64,000 nt of DNA from Aeromonas jandaei (GTDB lineage Bacteria; Pseudomonadota; Gammaproteobacteria; Enterobacterales; Aeromonadaceae). A program made the position numbers and the translations under genes. The stretch lies in assembly GCF_037890695.1 (NCBI RefSeq), contig NZ_CP149571.1, positions 3,254,001 through 3,318,000 on the forward strand, in the 5' to 3' direction. A model generated the notes under the pieces. That model did no database searches. It was not told the DNA's origin and saw only the letters and a program-made list of their open reading frames with translations. Shown piece by piece: positions 1 to 9,390 of this stretch (position 1 is its first letter; every line of letters begins with the position of its first letter).

Positions 1-816
1 GATATCAAGACCATGGATCTGGGTACGTCCATTGCCTATCGCATTAATGAAATCTGGTCTGTAGGCGCTGGTATTTCAGCCATTAAAGGTGAAGGGGAAG
101 TCGGGGGAATATTCAAGGCAGGTCAGTATAAAATAGTTAAACACCTCGAAGGTGATGGATGGGCACTTGGTTGGAATTTGGGTCTACTTGTGACCCCGTC
201 AGAAAATACACGGCTGGGACTTTCATACCGTCACGATACGACCCTACGGCTTGAAGGGGATGCCCAAGGGGCAAACGGTATAACACCCTATGAAGATACC
301 GGTCACCTTGATCTCCCTTTGCCAGCATCCGCTGAACTAGCCGTAATTCACCAACTGACTAGCAAACTGGCACTACATAGTAGTGTCAACTGGACCAACT
401 GGAGCAAATTTGTCCAACTTGAGGCCGCGTTAGATCATCAAGGCGCCATGCATATCAAGGATGAACACTGGGAAGATAGCTGGCGCTATGCGATTGGCAT
501 GACCTATCAGCTGACCCCCCAATGGCAACTGCGCTCCGGGGTCGCTTATGATGCAAGTCCAGTACCTGCAGATCGCCGTACCATCTCCATACCCGATGCT
601 GACCGCCTCTGGTACAGCCTTGGCATGGGTTATCAGTTCACCCCCAACCTGACTGTGGATCTGGGCCTGACCCTGATCGACGGTAAAAAGGTCGATGTCA
701 CTGAAACAATGCAGCTACCTATCCCAGGAACAAACAAAGTAGCAACCTCTACATTCCAAGGCACTTCTGAAGGGGATGCCTGGCTGGCTGGCTTACAAAT
801 GAGCTATCTCTTCTAA
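1..816 (+). CDS. fadL: FadL-family outer-membrane fatty-acid transporter, C-terminal part
   Basis: The reading frame is open from the first base of the window, so the start lies upstream and the ATG at 13 is internal. About 271 codons remain. The visible part has the alternating amphipathic strands of an outer-membrane beta-barrel, including repeated segments of the type YRHDTTLRLEGDA and YQFTPNLTVDLGLTLIDGKK, and ends in an aromatic residue (SYLF) as barrel proteins do. FadL proteins carry long-chain fatty acids or other hydrophobic compounds across the outer membrane. The family call rests on the C-terminal barrel only; the N-terminal plug domain is not visible. A fatty-acid link to the thiolase 1.3 kb downstream is possible but not shown. 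Confidence 0.8.
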   Translation, partial: DIKTMDLGTSIAYRINEIWSVGAGISAIKGEGEVGGIFKAGQYKIVKHLEGDGWALGWNLGLLVTPSENTRLGLSYRHDTTLRLEGDAQGANGITPYEDTGHLDLPLPASAELAVIHQLTSKLALHSSVNWTNWSKFVQLEAALDHQGAMHIKDEHWEDSWRYAIGMTYQLTPQWQLRSGVAYDASPVPADRRTISIPDADRLWYSLGMGYQFTPNLTVDLGLTLIDGKKVDVTETMQLPIPGTNKVATSTFQGTSEGDAWLAGLQMSYLF

Positions 817-932
817 ATTAGGCTCTGACAGAAAAACACTATGCCAATTATTGCCTTACTCAATAGGGTCAGGACTGGCATAGTGTTCTGCAACACCATA
901 AAATCAAGCCAGTACCCATATCGGAGCCAGGC

Positions 933-2156
933 ATGTATTCCTACGTTGCAAGACAGCCCATTCTCGACAGAGACCTTAATACCTACGCCTATGAGCTGCT
1001 CTTTCGCGATAGCCTGAATAATGTCTTCCCGAGCATCTCCTCACGGCAAGCAACGTCGAGTCTTGTCGTTGAACAGTTCCTGCAACAAAACATCGATCAG
1101 CTACTGGGCGGCCGCCCTTGCTTCATCAATTTCCCCCACTCCCTGTTGCTGGATGGCTTGGCAGAGTGTCTGCCACCCGAGAAGGTGGTGATTGAAATTC
1201 TGGAGGATGCAGCACCGGACGATGCCCTGCTGGAGAAGGTTAAACAGCTCCATAAACTGGGCTATACGCTGGCGCTCGATGACTTCACCATGTCGCCAGA
1301 CTGGGAGCGTTTCCTCCCATTTATCAAGATCATCAAGTTCGATCTGCGGGCAACACCGCTACTGCAGATCAAGGTGTTCATCCAGCGCCACCAAAGCATG
1401 AATCTCACCTATCTGGCCGAAAAGGTGGAGGACAAGGCGGAATTCGAGCGGGTCAAGCAGCTTGGGATCCAGCTATTTCAGGGCTTTTTCTTCAGTCGCC
1501 CCGAGATGGTCAAGCAAGCGACCATGGAACCAGCCCAGGTCGTCGTGATGCAACTGCTCAACGTGGTCAATCAGTCTGAACCTGACATCAACCGTATCGA
1601 GCAGCTGCTAAGCCAAGATATCTCCCTTTCCCTCAAGCTACTGCGCTACGTCAACCATCTTAAAGGACACACCAATCCCATCTCTTCATTTCGCCAGGCC
1701 GCCATCTACCTTGGCAACACCCAGCTAAAGCGTTTTGTCTCGCTGGTGGCAGCCACCAGTGCAGGCAAGGGCAAGAGTGCAGAGCTCTATCAGATGTCGC
1801 TTATCAGGGCCCGCTTCTGTGAACTGCTGGCCCATGCTCACGCACCGACCCAGCAGGCGCCACAGGCCTTTATCACCGGCCTCTTCTCCCTGCTGGATGT
1901 GTTGATGGAGCAGCCGATGGACAAGCTGCTCGGCACCATTCCGCTGATCGATGCCATCCGGCTGGCGCTGCTTGAGCGCAAGGGCAATCTCGGCTTCTAC
2001 CTCGCGTTTTGTGAAGACTACGAGAATGCCAACTGGTCACGAGTCACAGCCAGAACAGCCAAATTGGGCTTGAGCGAGGAGAAGGTCAGCCACCTCTATC
2101 TGGCTGCAACCACCTGGGTCAACGAGCAGCTGCAGGCGATGGAAGCAACCGACTAA
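933..2156 (+). CDS. EAL-HDOD signalling protein (YuxH/CdgJ type)
   Basis: This 407-residue protein has an N-terminal EAL-like domain (about residues 1-195) and a C-terminal HDOD domain (about 200-400). The EAL signature is degenerate: the usual EAL/ELL is YELLFR near residue 20, followed by EILED, ALDDF and LAEKVED. The later motif QLFQGFFFSRPE matches the end of EAL domains. EAL-HDOD proteins of this type usually act as c-di-GMP-linked regulators of motility or surface behaviour; whether this one hydrolyses c-di-GMP is not clear from the motifs. It is convergent with the thiolase gene and the two stop codons overlap by four bases. The ATG follows CGGAGCCAGGC, giving a GGAG ribosome site. Confidence 0.85.
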   Translation: MYSYVARQPILDRDLNTYAYELLFRDSLNNVFPSISSRQATSSLVVEQFLQQNIDQLLGGRPCFINFPHSLLLDGLAECLPPEKVVIEILEDAAPDDALLEKVKQLHKLGYTLALDDFTMSPDWERFLPFIKIIKFDLRATPLLQIKVFIQRHQSMNLTYLAEKVEDKAEFERVKQLGIQLFQGFFFSRPEMVKQATMEPAQVVVMQLLNVVNQSEPDINRIEQLLSQDISLSLKLLRYVNHLKGHTNPISSFRQAAIYLGNTQLKRFVSLVAATSAGKGKSAELYQMSLIRARFCELLAHAHAPTQQAPQAFITGLFSLLDVLMEQPMDKLLGTIPLIDAIRLALLERKGNLGFYLAFCEDYENANWSRVTARTAKLGLSEEKVSHLYLAATTWVNEQLQAMEATD

Positions 2157-3316
2157 TCGATCTCCACCGCAATCGCTGTAGCCTCTCCCCCTCCGATACA
2201 CAGAGAGGCGACCCCTCTTTTTCCTCCCCGCTGACGCAGGGCCGAGATCAGGGTGACCAGAATACGGGCACCACTCGCTCCGAGCGGATGCCCCAGTGCA
2301 CAGGCCCCACCGTATACATTGACCTTGTCATGGGGAATACCACACCCCGTCATGGCCAACATGGTCACCATGGCAAATGCCTCGTTGATCTCGAAGAGAT
2401 CCACCTCCTCCACTGACCAGTCAAGCCGCACCAGCAATTTGGATATTGCGCCAATGGGTGCTGAGGTAAACTCGGCTGGCAAGGCTGCATGGCTCTGATA
2501 ACCGACGATCCTTGCCAATACCGGCACCTGCCGGGCAACTGCCGTAGCGCTATCCATCAATATCAGCGCCGCCGCACCATCCGAGATGGAGCTAGCATTG
2601 GCTGCAGTAATGGTTCCCTCTTTACCAAACGCAGGTTTTAGTGTTGGTATCTTTTCCGGCCGTCCTCGGCCAGGTTGCTCATCCTCTGCCAGCAGCAAGC
2701 GCCCCTCATGATGGCAAGGCGTCAGCTCCGAACTAAACGAGCCAGCCTGCTGGGCATCAAGGGCACGCTGGAGCGATGCCAGGGCAAATTCATCCATGGC
2801 ACTGCGGGTCAAACCGGCCAGATCAGCGCTGCGCTGGGCATGGATTCCCATCAGTTGGCCATCGTAGGCATCCTGCAATCCGTCGAGAAAGAGGTGATCC
2901 AGCGCCCGCTGATGTCCCATCCGAAAACCGCTACGGGCGTTATCCAACAGATAGGGGGCACGACTCATGCTCTCCATGCCACCAGCAACCACAACCCGGT
3001 TGTCGCCAAGCCGGATAGAATCTGCCGCCAGCATCACAGCCTTCATACCAGAACCACACACCTTGTTGACTGTGGTTGCGGGTATGGATGGCGGTAAACC
3101 CGCCTTCAACATCGCCTGCCTGGCGGGAGCCTGCCCCACCCCGGCCGACAGCACGTTGCCCATAAACACTTCGTCAACCTGCTCCGGATGCAGGCCGCTT
3201 TGCTGCAACGCTGCCTCAATGACACACGCCCCCAACTCAGGCGCAGTCACCTCTGCCAATGCGCCCTGAAATGCCCCCATCGGGGTCCGCTTTGCCGCCA
3301 CAATCGCAATATCCAT
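2153..3316 (-). CDS. Thiolase, acetyl-CoA C-acetyltransferase (AtoB-like)
   Basis: The 387-residue protein has full thiolase length. It carries the active-site cysteine in VNKVCGSGMKAV (about residue 88), the NEAF motif, the histidine motif GHPLGASGAR and the C-terminal CIGGGEA cysteine motif. Thiolases of this group interconvert two acetyl-CoA and acetoacetyl-CoA or cleave 3-ketoacyl-CoA. The protein closely resembles AtoB-type degradative thiolases. The ATG at 3316 is preceded by AGAGG. It is transcribed away from a MerR-family regulator of the LiuR type with a candidate operator between them, so a role at the end of leucine/isoleucine or fatty-acid breakdown is likely. One oddity is GGACALGHP where most homologues have GGAIALGHP. 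Confidence 0.9.
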   Translation of the reverse strand: MDIAIVAAKRTPMGAFQGALAEVTAPELGACVIEAALQQSGLHPEQVDEVFMGNVLSAGVGQAPARQAMLKAGLPPSIPATTVNKVCGSGMKAVMLAADSIRLGDNRVVVAGGMESMSRAPYLLDNARSGFRMGHQRALDHLFLDGLQDAYDGQLMGIHAQRSADLAGLTRSAMDEFALASLQRALDAQQAGSFSSELTPCHHEGRLLLAEDEQPGRGRPEKIPTLKPAFGKEGTITAANASSISDGAAALILMDSATAVARQVPVLARIVGYQSHAALPAEFTSAPIGAISKLLVRLDWSVEEVDLFEINEAFAMVTMLAMTGCGIPHDKVNVYGGACALGHPLGASGARILVTLISALRQRGGKRGVASLCIGGGEATAIAVEID

Positions 3317-3388
3317 TTGCCAACCTCTTTTTGTTACATGGCCATAACATAGGTTTTCTGCGTCACGGGAACAAGAGTTGCAGTGCAG

Positions 3389-3404
3389 TTTACGTTTAGG
3401 TAAG
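3389..3404. promoter_or_regulatory. Candidate LiuR-type operator
   Basis: TTTACGTTTAGGTAAG lies between the divergent thiolase and MerR-type genes. It is an imperfect palindrome close to the TTTACGTTAACGTAAA type recalled for LiuR regulators. Position and form are seen; binding is inferred. Confidence 0.5.
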
Positions 3405-3438
3405 GTGCCAGCAGGATTTAGTTCGCCAAGAAGTCTGT

Positions 3439-3834
3439 ATGAACAAAAACAGGGATGAAGCCCGGCGCTACAGCATCAGTGAGCTGGCTCGGGAATTTGA
3501 TATTACGACGCGCAGTATCCGCTTTTATGAGGATCAGGGATTGCTCAATCCCGCGCGAGAGGGCCAGACCCGCATCTACAGCAAGCAGGATCGGGTTCGC
3601 CTCAAGTTGACCCTGCGTGGCAAACGTCTTGGTTTCAGCCTCGCCGAGATCCGCGAATTGTTTGATCTCTATGATGCCGACAAGAGCAGCCGCACCCAGC
3701 TGCAAACCATGCTGGGACTGGTAACGGATAAACGTGAAACACTGCAGCAACAGATGGAAGATATCAGGATGGTGCTGCTGGAGCTGGATGCCGCCGAACA
3801 GCGTTGTCAGCAGGCGCTGAACCAGCTGGGGTAA
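3439..3834 (+). CDS. MerR-family regulator, LiuR-like
   Basis: This 131-residue protein has an N-terminal winged helix-turn-helix of the MerR type (YSISELAREFDITTRSIRFYEDQGLL, split here as YSISELAREF then DITTRSIRFY), a second wing, then a coiled-coil region of about residues 85-125. It lacks the metal-binding cysteines of MerR, CueR or ZntR, as expected for LiuR, the regulator of branched-chain amino-acid degradation. The ATG at 3439 starts within the divergent regulatory region shared with the thiolase gene. A rho-independent terminator follows directly. Other MerR-type ligands cannot be excluded. Confidence 0.8.
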   Translation: MNKNRDEARRYSISELAREFDITTRSIRFYEDQGLLNPAREGQTRIYSKQDRVRLKLTLRGKRLGFSLAEIRELFDLYDADKSSRTQLQTMLGLVTDKRETLQQQMEDIRMVLLELDAAEQRCQQALNQLG

Positions 3835-3842
3835 TAAGGCCT

Positions 3843-3864
3843 GAGGGCAAACATGCCCTCTTTT
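3843..3864 (+). terminator. Terminator of the MerR-family gene
   Basis: Stem GAGGGCA/TGCCCTC with a four-base loop, followed by TTTT, starting eight bases after the stop codon. Confidence 0.75.
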
Positions 3865-3896
3865 CACACAGTGAAAACAACCAAACGTCACATAGC

Positions 3897-3924
3897 AAAA
3901 AGCCACTCCTGAGAGTGGCTTTTC
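3897..3924 (-). terminator. Terminator of rplY, possibly bidirectional
   Basis: Stem AGCCACTC/GAGTGGCT (3901-3908 with 3913-3920), loop CTGA, with A-rich sequence on the left and TTTTCTT on the right, so it could stop transcripts from both sides. Confidence 0.8.
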
Positions 3925-3944
3925 TTCAACCTGACGGCTCGCGA

Positions 3945-4232
3945 TTAGACGCGAACGAAGTCCAGGTGAACCAGCTTGTAACGTACCGGGTGACGCTGGA
4001 TAGCTTTCACTTTTACGTTAACTTCTTCGCCGTTGATGACCAGAGTCAGTACGGACTCATAGAATTCCGGCTTCTCTTGAGCCAGGATCATTTTCTTGTG
4101 GTCAACAGCTACGGACAGAGCTTCTTTGCCTGCACCGTAAACGATGGCAGGAACTTGGTCAGCTTGACGCAGGCGGCGGCTCGCACCTTTCCCCAGGTCA
4201 GAACGGACTTCAGCTTGGAATACGAAAGACAT
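3945..4232 (-). CDS. rplY: 50S ribosomal protein L25
   Basis: A 95-residue protein that matches the short form of L25 over its whole length, with the typical start ([18 protein letters not shown]) and the [12 protein letters not shown] segment. L25 binds 5S rRNA in the large ribosomal subunit. It lacks the C-terminal CTC extension found in some bacteria, as usual for enteric-type gammaproteobacteria. It appears to be a single-gene unit with its own terminator downstream. The product is clear. Confidence 0.97.
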   Translation of the reverse strand: MSFVFQAEVRSDLGKGASRRLRQADQVPAIVYGAGKEALSVAVDHKKMILAQEKPEFYESVLTLVINGEEVNVKVKAIQRHPVRYKLVHLDFVRV

Positions 4233-4347
4233 AGTATGTATCTCTTTTTGATGAATTTATGGTGCTAACTGCGACCGGTCAGCACCTCGCAAAACGAGCG
4301 CGAATACTACCATGGGCCAATAGCGGATACAAGGCTCATCCCGCGCT

Positions 4348-5181
4348 TTAACGCCCCTGCTCAAGGCGGGCAAATTGCTGCTGCCGCTGGGCCGGGCTCA
4401 GCGCATCAAACTGCGCCAGCGTCTCGGCGCGGGGACAGTAGAGGCCATCCCCGGTTTTGACCCGAATGCTATGGCCAAGTCGCGCCTGATTTTCAGCCAC
4501 CAACGCCAGCAAATAGCTGTACGTATCGGCCCCCATAGCACTGGAGAGCTGATTCGCTATGCGCCACAGCGTCTCACCGGCCGCCACCTGATGACACACA
4601 GCACGCTCACCTCCTGCCGCCGGGGCCGATAGGGTAAGGGTGGCGCTATCGGTGGTGGTAGCAGCAGCAAGCTGGATATCAGCATTGTTTACCGATTCAC
4701 GCGCAACGCTCCCCAGCATCGCCAGCAACGGCTCCGCCTCGTAGCGAGGCGTTACCGCACGCTGAACCGGCATGGTATGCGCGGCACTGAACTCGGCAAT
4801 AAAGGGAGCAAGCGGCCCATTTTCATCCAACGGAGAGAGACCCTGCTGCTGCACTGCAGCAACAGCCTGAACGGATGCGACGCCATAAGCCATCTCGTCG
4901 ATGCGCCGCAACCTTGCCAGATAAGCTTTGGAGAGCTCGGCCTCCCCCTCGAACAGATCAAAAGGGGGTACCAGACGGGCAGGAAAGAGGATCTGCCAGC
5001 GACCATTTTTTTGTTTCTGGGCCAGCGGCGGAAACTGGTTGCCGTGCCATGCCACAAACATGGCGGGCGGCGTGCGCGCTAAAGGGTAATACTCCGGGTT
5101 CAACTGCACCCAGGTTTGCTCTGCAATAGGCTGGTAACCGCTGATCACCACCTGCGCCACACTCAACCAGATCCCCAGCAT
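4348..5181 (-). CDS. LysM-domain protein of FimV-like type
   Basis: This 277-residue protein has a C-terminal LysM-like domain (HQVAAGETLWRIANQLS, about residues 197-213) followed by ADTYSYLLALVAENQ, the same order as in the FimV-type LysM domain that binds peptidoglycan. The N-terminal 190 residues have no motif I recognise. The hydrophobic start (MLGIWLSVAQVVISGY) could be a weak signal anchor. The ATG follows GGGAGGCAAGG, a strong ribosome site. It lies just downstream of hrpA on the same strand, 95 bases apart. Function is unknown; envelope location is inferred from LysM. Confidence 0.65.
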   Translation of the reverse strand: MLGIWLSVAQVVISGYQPIAEQTWVQLNPEYYPLARTPPAMFVAWHGNQFPPLAQKQKNGRWQILFPARLVPPFDLFEGEAELSKAYLARLRRIDEMAYGVASVQAVAAVQQQGLSPLDENGPLAPFIAEFSAAHTMPVQRAVTPRYEAEPLLAMLGSVARESVNNADIQLAAATTTDSATLTLSAPAAGGERAVCHQVAAGETLWRIANQLSSAMGADTYSYLLALVAENQARLGHSIRVKTGDGLYCPRAETLAQFDALSPAQRQQQFARLEQGR

Positions 5182-5275
5182 CCTTGCCTCCCTGACTTCC
5201 GTTTAAAAGGGCCCACCACCTTGACAACCCCTTCCCACACTCTATATCACGCAGTTAAAACAGACAGATAGCAGC

Positions 5276-8200
5276 TTAGCACTGGGCGATAGCATTCAGC
5301 ACCCGTTTATCGGAGACCGGATAGGGGGTTCCCAGATTCTGGGCAAAAAACGACACTCGCAGCTCCTCTATCATCCAGCGGATATTGGCCACTTCGGTGG
5401 GAATAAGCTGGGATTTGGGGATCTTGGCGAGCAGCGCCTTGTACTCCGACTCCACGCTGTGCACCTTGAGCATGTAGACCCGATCCCGGTTGGGATCGAT
5501 GGCGAGCTTCTCAAGACGACGCTCGATGGCCCGCAGGTAGCGCAGCAAGTCAGGCAGCCGCTGCCAGCCGGTCTCGGTGACAAAGCCCTTGTGAATGAGG
5601 TTGCCCAACTGCTGCTGGATATCGGACATGGCAAAGGCGGTGTCGAGCTGCATCTTGCCCTTGAGCCGTTTCTTGATCTCGTGGGAGAGGGTCAGCACGG
5701 CTTCCACCTGCTTGGCCACCTCCACCACCGCATCGTTGAGCTCGGCGCGGACATACTCCTTGAGCGCCTCGAAACCGGCCTCGTCCCAAGCCATGCCCCC
5801 GTGCTGCTCGATGAGCTTGTCACAACCGCAGGCAATGCAGTCATCGATAAGCTCGGCCACCTTGCCAAACGGGTTGAAATAGAGCCCCAGCTTGGCCTTG
5901 TTAGGCAGCTTCTCCTGCAGGTACTTGATGGGTGATGGTACGTTGAGCAGCACCAGCCGACGCTGACCGGCCCACATCAGCTGCTGCTGCACCACCGGGC
6001 TCTCCACCAGCTGGATGGCGACCGAGTCCTTCTCATCTACCAGGGCCGGATAGGCCTTCACCTCGAACCCGCCGCGTTTCTGGCTGTACTCCTGGGGCAG
6101 CTCGCCAAAGCTCCACAGGGTCAGGCCGGACTGCTCGATATCATCGTCCGCCACTTGTGACAGGGTCTCCTGCACCTTGCCGCGCAGCGACTCTTTCAAG
6201 GCCTCCAGATCTTTGCCTTCCGCCACCTTCTTGTGTTTGTCGTCCACCACCCGGAAGGTGAGTTTCAGGTGATCGGGTACCGCATTCCAGTCCCAGGATT
6301 CACGGGGCACGGTCACGCCAGTCATCCGCCGCAGCTGGCGTTCCATCTCGTCCAGCAGCGGCCCCTGCTCGGGGTTGATACTGGCGAGCAGTGCATCGGC
6401 ATAGTTGGGTGCCGGCACGAAGTTCTTGCGCATCGGCTTTGGCATCGACTTGATGAGGGCCACCAACAGCTCATGACGCAGACCCGGGATCAGCCACTCG
6501 AACCCCTTCACCTCCACCTGATTCAGGAGCGGCAACGGAATATGCAGGGTCACGCCATCGGCGGCCTCCCCCGGCTCGAACTGATAGGTCAACTTGAGCT
6601 TGAGGCGACCCTGCTGCCAGAAGTTGGGGTAGTCGAGATCGCTGATGTGGGCAGCATCCCCCTTCATCAACATCTCTTTTTCGAAGTTGAGCAGCTCGGC
6701 GTCCCGCTTTTGCGCCTCTTTCCACCACTTGTCGAAATGGCGAGCGGAGATCACCTCCTCCGGCAAGCGGGCATCGTAGAAGCGGAACAAGTCCTCATCA
6801 TCCACCAGAATGTCGCGACGACGGGATTTGTGCTCCAGCGCCTCTACCTCGGCCAGGAGCTTGCGGTTATCGCTGAAGAAACGGTGGCGGGTCTCGAAAT
6901 CCCCTTCCACCAAGGCGCGGCGGATAAACAGCTCGCGGCACAGCGCCGGATCGATACGGCTGAAGTTGATGGTGCGCTCATTGACCAGAGTCAGACCATA
7001 GAGGGTCACCTTCTCCTTGGCCATCACGGCGCCGTTTTTCTTCGACCAGTGGGGGTCGCTGTGGTGCAGCTTGATGAGGTGGCCTGCCAACGGTTCCACC
7101 CACTCGGGTTCAATCTTGGCGTTGATGCGGGCGTAGAGACGCGAGGTTTCCACCAATTCTGCGGCCATCACCCACTTGGGTGGCTTTTTAAACAAGCCCG
7201 AGGCTGGGAACAGGTGGAAACGGCCGTTGCGGGCACCGAGAAACTCGGGCTTTTCCAAATCCTTGTTGCCGATATGGCTCAAGAGGCCGGTCAGCAGCGC
7301 GCAGTGCACCGTCTTGAAATCCGCCGGTTCATGGTTGGCTTTAAAACCAAGCTCTTTCACCGTCTGACGCAGCTGGAAATGGATGTCCTGCCACTCCCGT
7401 ACCCGCAGGTAGGAGAGAAACTCCTTCTGGCACATGCGGCGGAACGGATTGCTGCCCAAGGCATCCTGCTGCTCTTTCAGATAGTTCCAGAGGTTAACAA
7501 AAGCGAGGAAATCGGAATCCTTGTCTTCAAAGCGTCTGTGCTGCTCGTCGGCGGCCTGCTTCTTCTCCATGGGCCGCTCGCGGGGATCCTGAATGCTGAG
7601 GGCGGCGGTGATCACCATCACCTCGCTCAGGCAGCCAGTCTGCGCCGCGCTGATCACCATCTTCGCCAGACGCGGATCAAGAGGAATGCGCGAGAGCTGG
7701 CGTCCGGTCTCGGTCAGCTGCAGTTTCGCTTCGCGATCGCCGGTGGCGGGCAGCTCGCGCACCGCCTCCAGCTCTTTCAAGAGCGTCAGACCGTCCTTGA
7801 TATGGCGCGACTCCGGTGGCTCGACGAACGGGAAGGCCTCCATGTTGCCAAGGCCGAGCGCCAGCATCTGCAGGATTACCGAGGCCAGGTTGGTGCGCAG
7901 GATCTCGGGGTCGGTAAAGGCGGGACGGCTATTGAAATCCTCCTCCGAGTAGAGGCGGATACAGATACCGTCTGCCACCCGACCGCAACGCCCTTTGCGC
8001 TGGTTGGCGCTGGCCTGGGAGACCGGCTCGATGGGCAGGCGCTGCACCTTGGTGCGCCAGGAGTAGCGGCTGATGCGGGCGGTGCCCGGATCGATGACGT
8101 AGCGAATGCCCGGCACCGTCAGCGAGGTCTCCGCAACGTTGGTGGCCAGCACGATGCGCCGTCCGGCATGTTGCTGGAATACCTTGTTCTGCTCGGCGTT

Positions 8201-9175
8201 GGAAAGGCGGGCGTAGAGCGGCAGTACCTCGGTATCGCGCAGATTGAGTTTGCGCAGGGCATCGGCGGTATCGCGGATCTCCCGCTCGCCGTTCATGAAG
8301 ATGAGGATGTCCCCCAGCCCTTCGCGGGCCAGCTCTTCCACCGCATCGAAGATGCCCTGCAGTTCGTCTCGCTCTTCCAGCCCTTCGCTCTTGTCACTGG
8401 TAAGTGGGCGGTAGCGCACCTCCACCGGATAAGTGCGACCGGAGACTTCGATCACCGGCGCCTTGTTGAAATGGCGGGAGAAGCGCTGGGGGTCTATGGT
8501 GGCCGAGGTGATGATCACCTTGAGATCCGGGCGTTTTGGTAGCAGCTGTTTGAGATAGCCCAGAATGAAGTCGATGTTGAGGCTGCGCTCGTGGGCCTCA
8601 TCGATGATGATGGTGTCGTATTGGGTTAACATCCGGTCGTTCTGGATCTCCGCCAGCAGGATACCGTCGGTCATCAGCTTGATATGGGTCTGCTCGCTCA
8701 CCTGATCGGTAAAGCGCACCTTGTAGCCCACGTAGTGACCGAGTTCGGACTCCATCTCTTCTGCAATACGGGCCGCGACGGTGCGGGCCGCCAGACGGCG
8801 CGGCTGGGTGTGGCCGATGAAGCCCTTCACCCCGCGCCCGAGCGCCAGACAGATCTTGGGGATCTGGGTGGTTTTGCCCGAGCCGGTTTCGCCGGCGATG
8901 ATCACCACTTGATGCTCTTGGATCGCCTTGGCGATCTCCGCCTGCTTCTGGCTGACTGGCAGGTTATCCGGATAGGTGACCTTGGGCACTCCGGCCAGAC
9001 GGGATTGGTAGCGCGCCTGTGCCGCATCCAGATCGGCGGCGATGGTCTCGAGCACGGCAGCCTGTTTGCCTTCAGGCAACTTTTTGACCCCGTGCAGACG
9101 GCTGGAGAGACGGCGGGCGTCAAGGTTCATGCAGGCAGGGAGACGGCGGCGCAGCGCCTCGATAGAGAGAGACAA
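5276..9175 (-). CDS. hrpA: ATP-dependent RNA helicase HrpA
   Basis: A 1299-residue DEAH-box helicase of full HrpA length. The helicase motifs are all visible: GETGSGKTT (Walker A, about residue 95), DEAHERS (motif II), TSATID (motif III) and the arginine-rich QRKGRCGRVADG (motif VI), followed by the helicase-associated and OB-like regions and the long HrpA C-terminal extension. HrpA unwinds RNA and is linked to rescue of stalled ribosomes and mRNA processing. The start is TTG at 9175, with AAGGA nine bases upstream; the N-terminus then matches HrpA (SSRLHGVKK). Confidence 0.95.
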   Translation of the reverse strand: MSLSIEALRRRLPACMNLDARRLSSRLHGVKKLPEGKQAAVLETIAADLDAAQARYQSRLAGVPKVTYPDNLPVSQKQAEIAKAIQEHQVVIIAGETGSGKTTQIPKICLALGRGVKGFIGHTQPRRLAARTVAARIAEEMESELGHYVGYKVRFTDQVSEQTHIKLMTDGILLAEIQNDRMLTQYDTIIIDEAHERSLNIDFILGYLKQLLPKRPDLKVIITSATIDPQRFSRHFNKAPVIEVSGRTYPVEVRYRPLTSDKSEGLEERDELQGIFDAVEELAREGLGDILIFMNGEREIRDTADALRKLNLRDTEVLPLYARLSNAEQNKVFQQHAGRRIVLATNVAETSLTVPGIRYVIDPGTARISRYSWRTKVQRLPIEPVSQASANQRKGRCGRVADGICIRLYSEEDFNSRPAFTDPEILRTNLASVILQMLALGLGNMEAFPFVEPPESRHIKDGLTLLKELEAVRELPATGDREAKLQLTETGRQLSRIPLDPRLAKMVISAAQTGCLSEVMVITAALSIQDPRERPMEKKQAADEQHRRFEDKDSDFLAFVNLWNYLKEQQDALGSNPFRRMCQKEFLSYLRVREWQDIHFQLRQTVKELGFKANHEPADFKTVHCALLTGLLSHIGNKDLEKPEFLGARNGRFHLFPASGLFKKPPKWVMAAELVETSRLYARINAKIEPEWVEPLAGHLIKLHHSDPHWSKKNGAVMAKEKVTLYGLTLVNERTINFSRIDPALCRELFIRRALVEGDFETRHRFFSDNRKLLAEVEALEHKSRRRDILVDDEDLFRFYDARLPEEVISARHFDKWWKEAQKRDAELLNFEKEMLMKGDAAHISDLDYPNFWQQGRLKLKLTYQFEPGEAADGVTLHIPLPLLNQVEVKGFEWLIPGLRHELLVALIKSMPKPMRKNFVPAPNYADALLASINPEQGPLLDEMERQLRRMTGVTVPRESWDWNAVPDHLKLTFRVVDDKHKKVAEGKDLEALKESLRGKVQETLSQVADDDIEQSGLTLWSFGELPQEYSQKRGGFEVKAYPALVDEKDSVAIQLVESPVVQQQLMWAGQRRLVLLNVPSPIKYLQEKLPNKAKLGLYFNPFGKVAELIDDCIACGCDKLIEQHGGMAWDEAGFEALKEYVRAELNDAVVEVAKQVEAVLTLSHEIKKRLKGKMQLDTAFAMSDIQQQLGNLIHKGFVTETGWQRLPDLLRYLRAIERRLEKLAIDPNRDRVYMLKVHSVESEYKALLAKIPKSQLIPTEVANIRWMIEELRVSFFAQNLGTPYPVSDKRVLNAIAQC

Positions 9176-9347
9176 GGTACGAATTCCTTAAAAGAGTGCC
9201 CGACAAGGGGCCATATCGATAGCTGGGGCTGATCCTAAAGAGCGAGAAGGAGAGGTGCAAGCCTTAACATGAAGCTCGGGGCATACGAGTAGATCCCTTT
9301 ACTTCATTGAAAGCATCAGGTCTGCGAACTTGCAGTCTCCCAAAATA

Positions 9348-9374
9348 ACGAAGCAGGCCATTGGCCTGCTCCAA
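9348..9374 (-). terminator. Terminator of the CBS-domain gene
   Basis: Stem AGCAGGCC/GGCCTGCT (9352-9359 with 9363-9370) 20 bases beyond the stop codon. On the minus strand it is followed by TTCGTTATTTT, a loose T-rich tract. Confidence 0.55.
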
Positions 9375-9390
9375 CATAGAGACGCAGCAC

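Noticed and set aside
6233..8542. A 769-codon open frame on the plus strand opposite hrpA
   Set aside because: It is the antisense shadow of hrpA codon use; it has no ribosome site and no recognisable domain.
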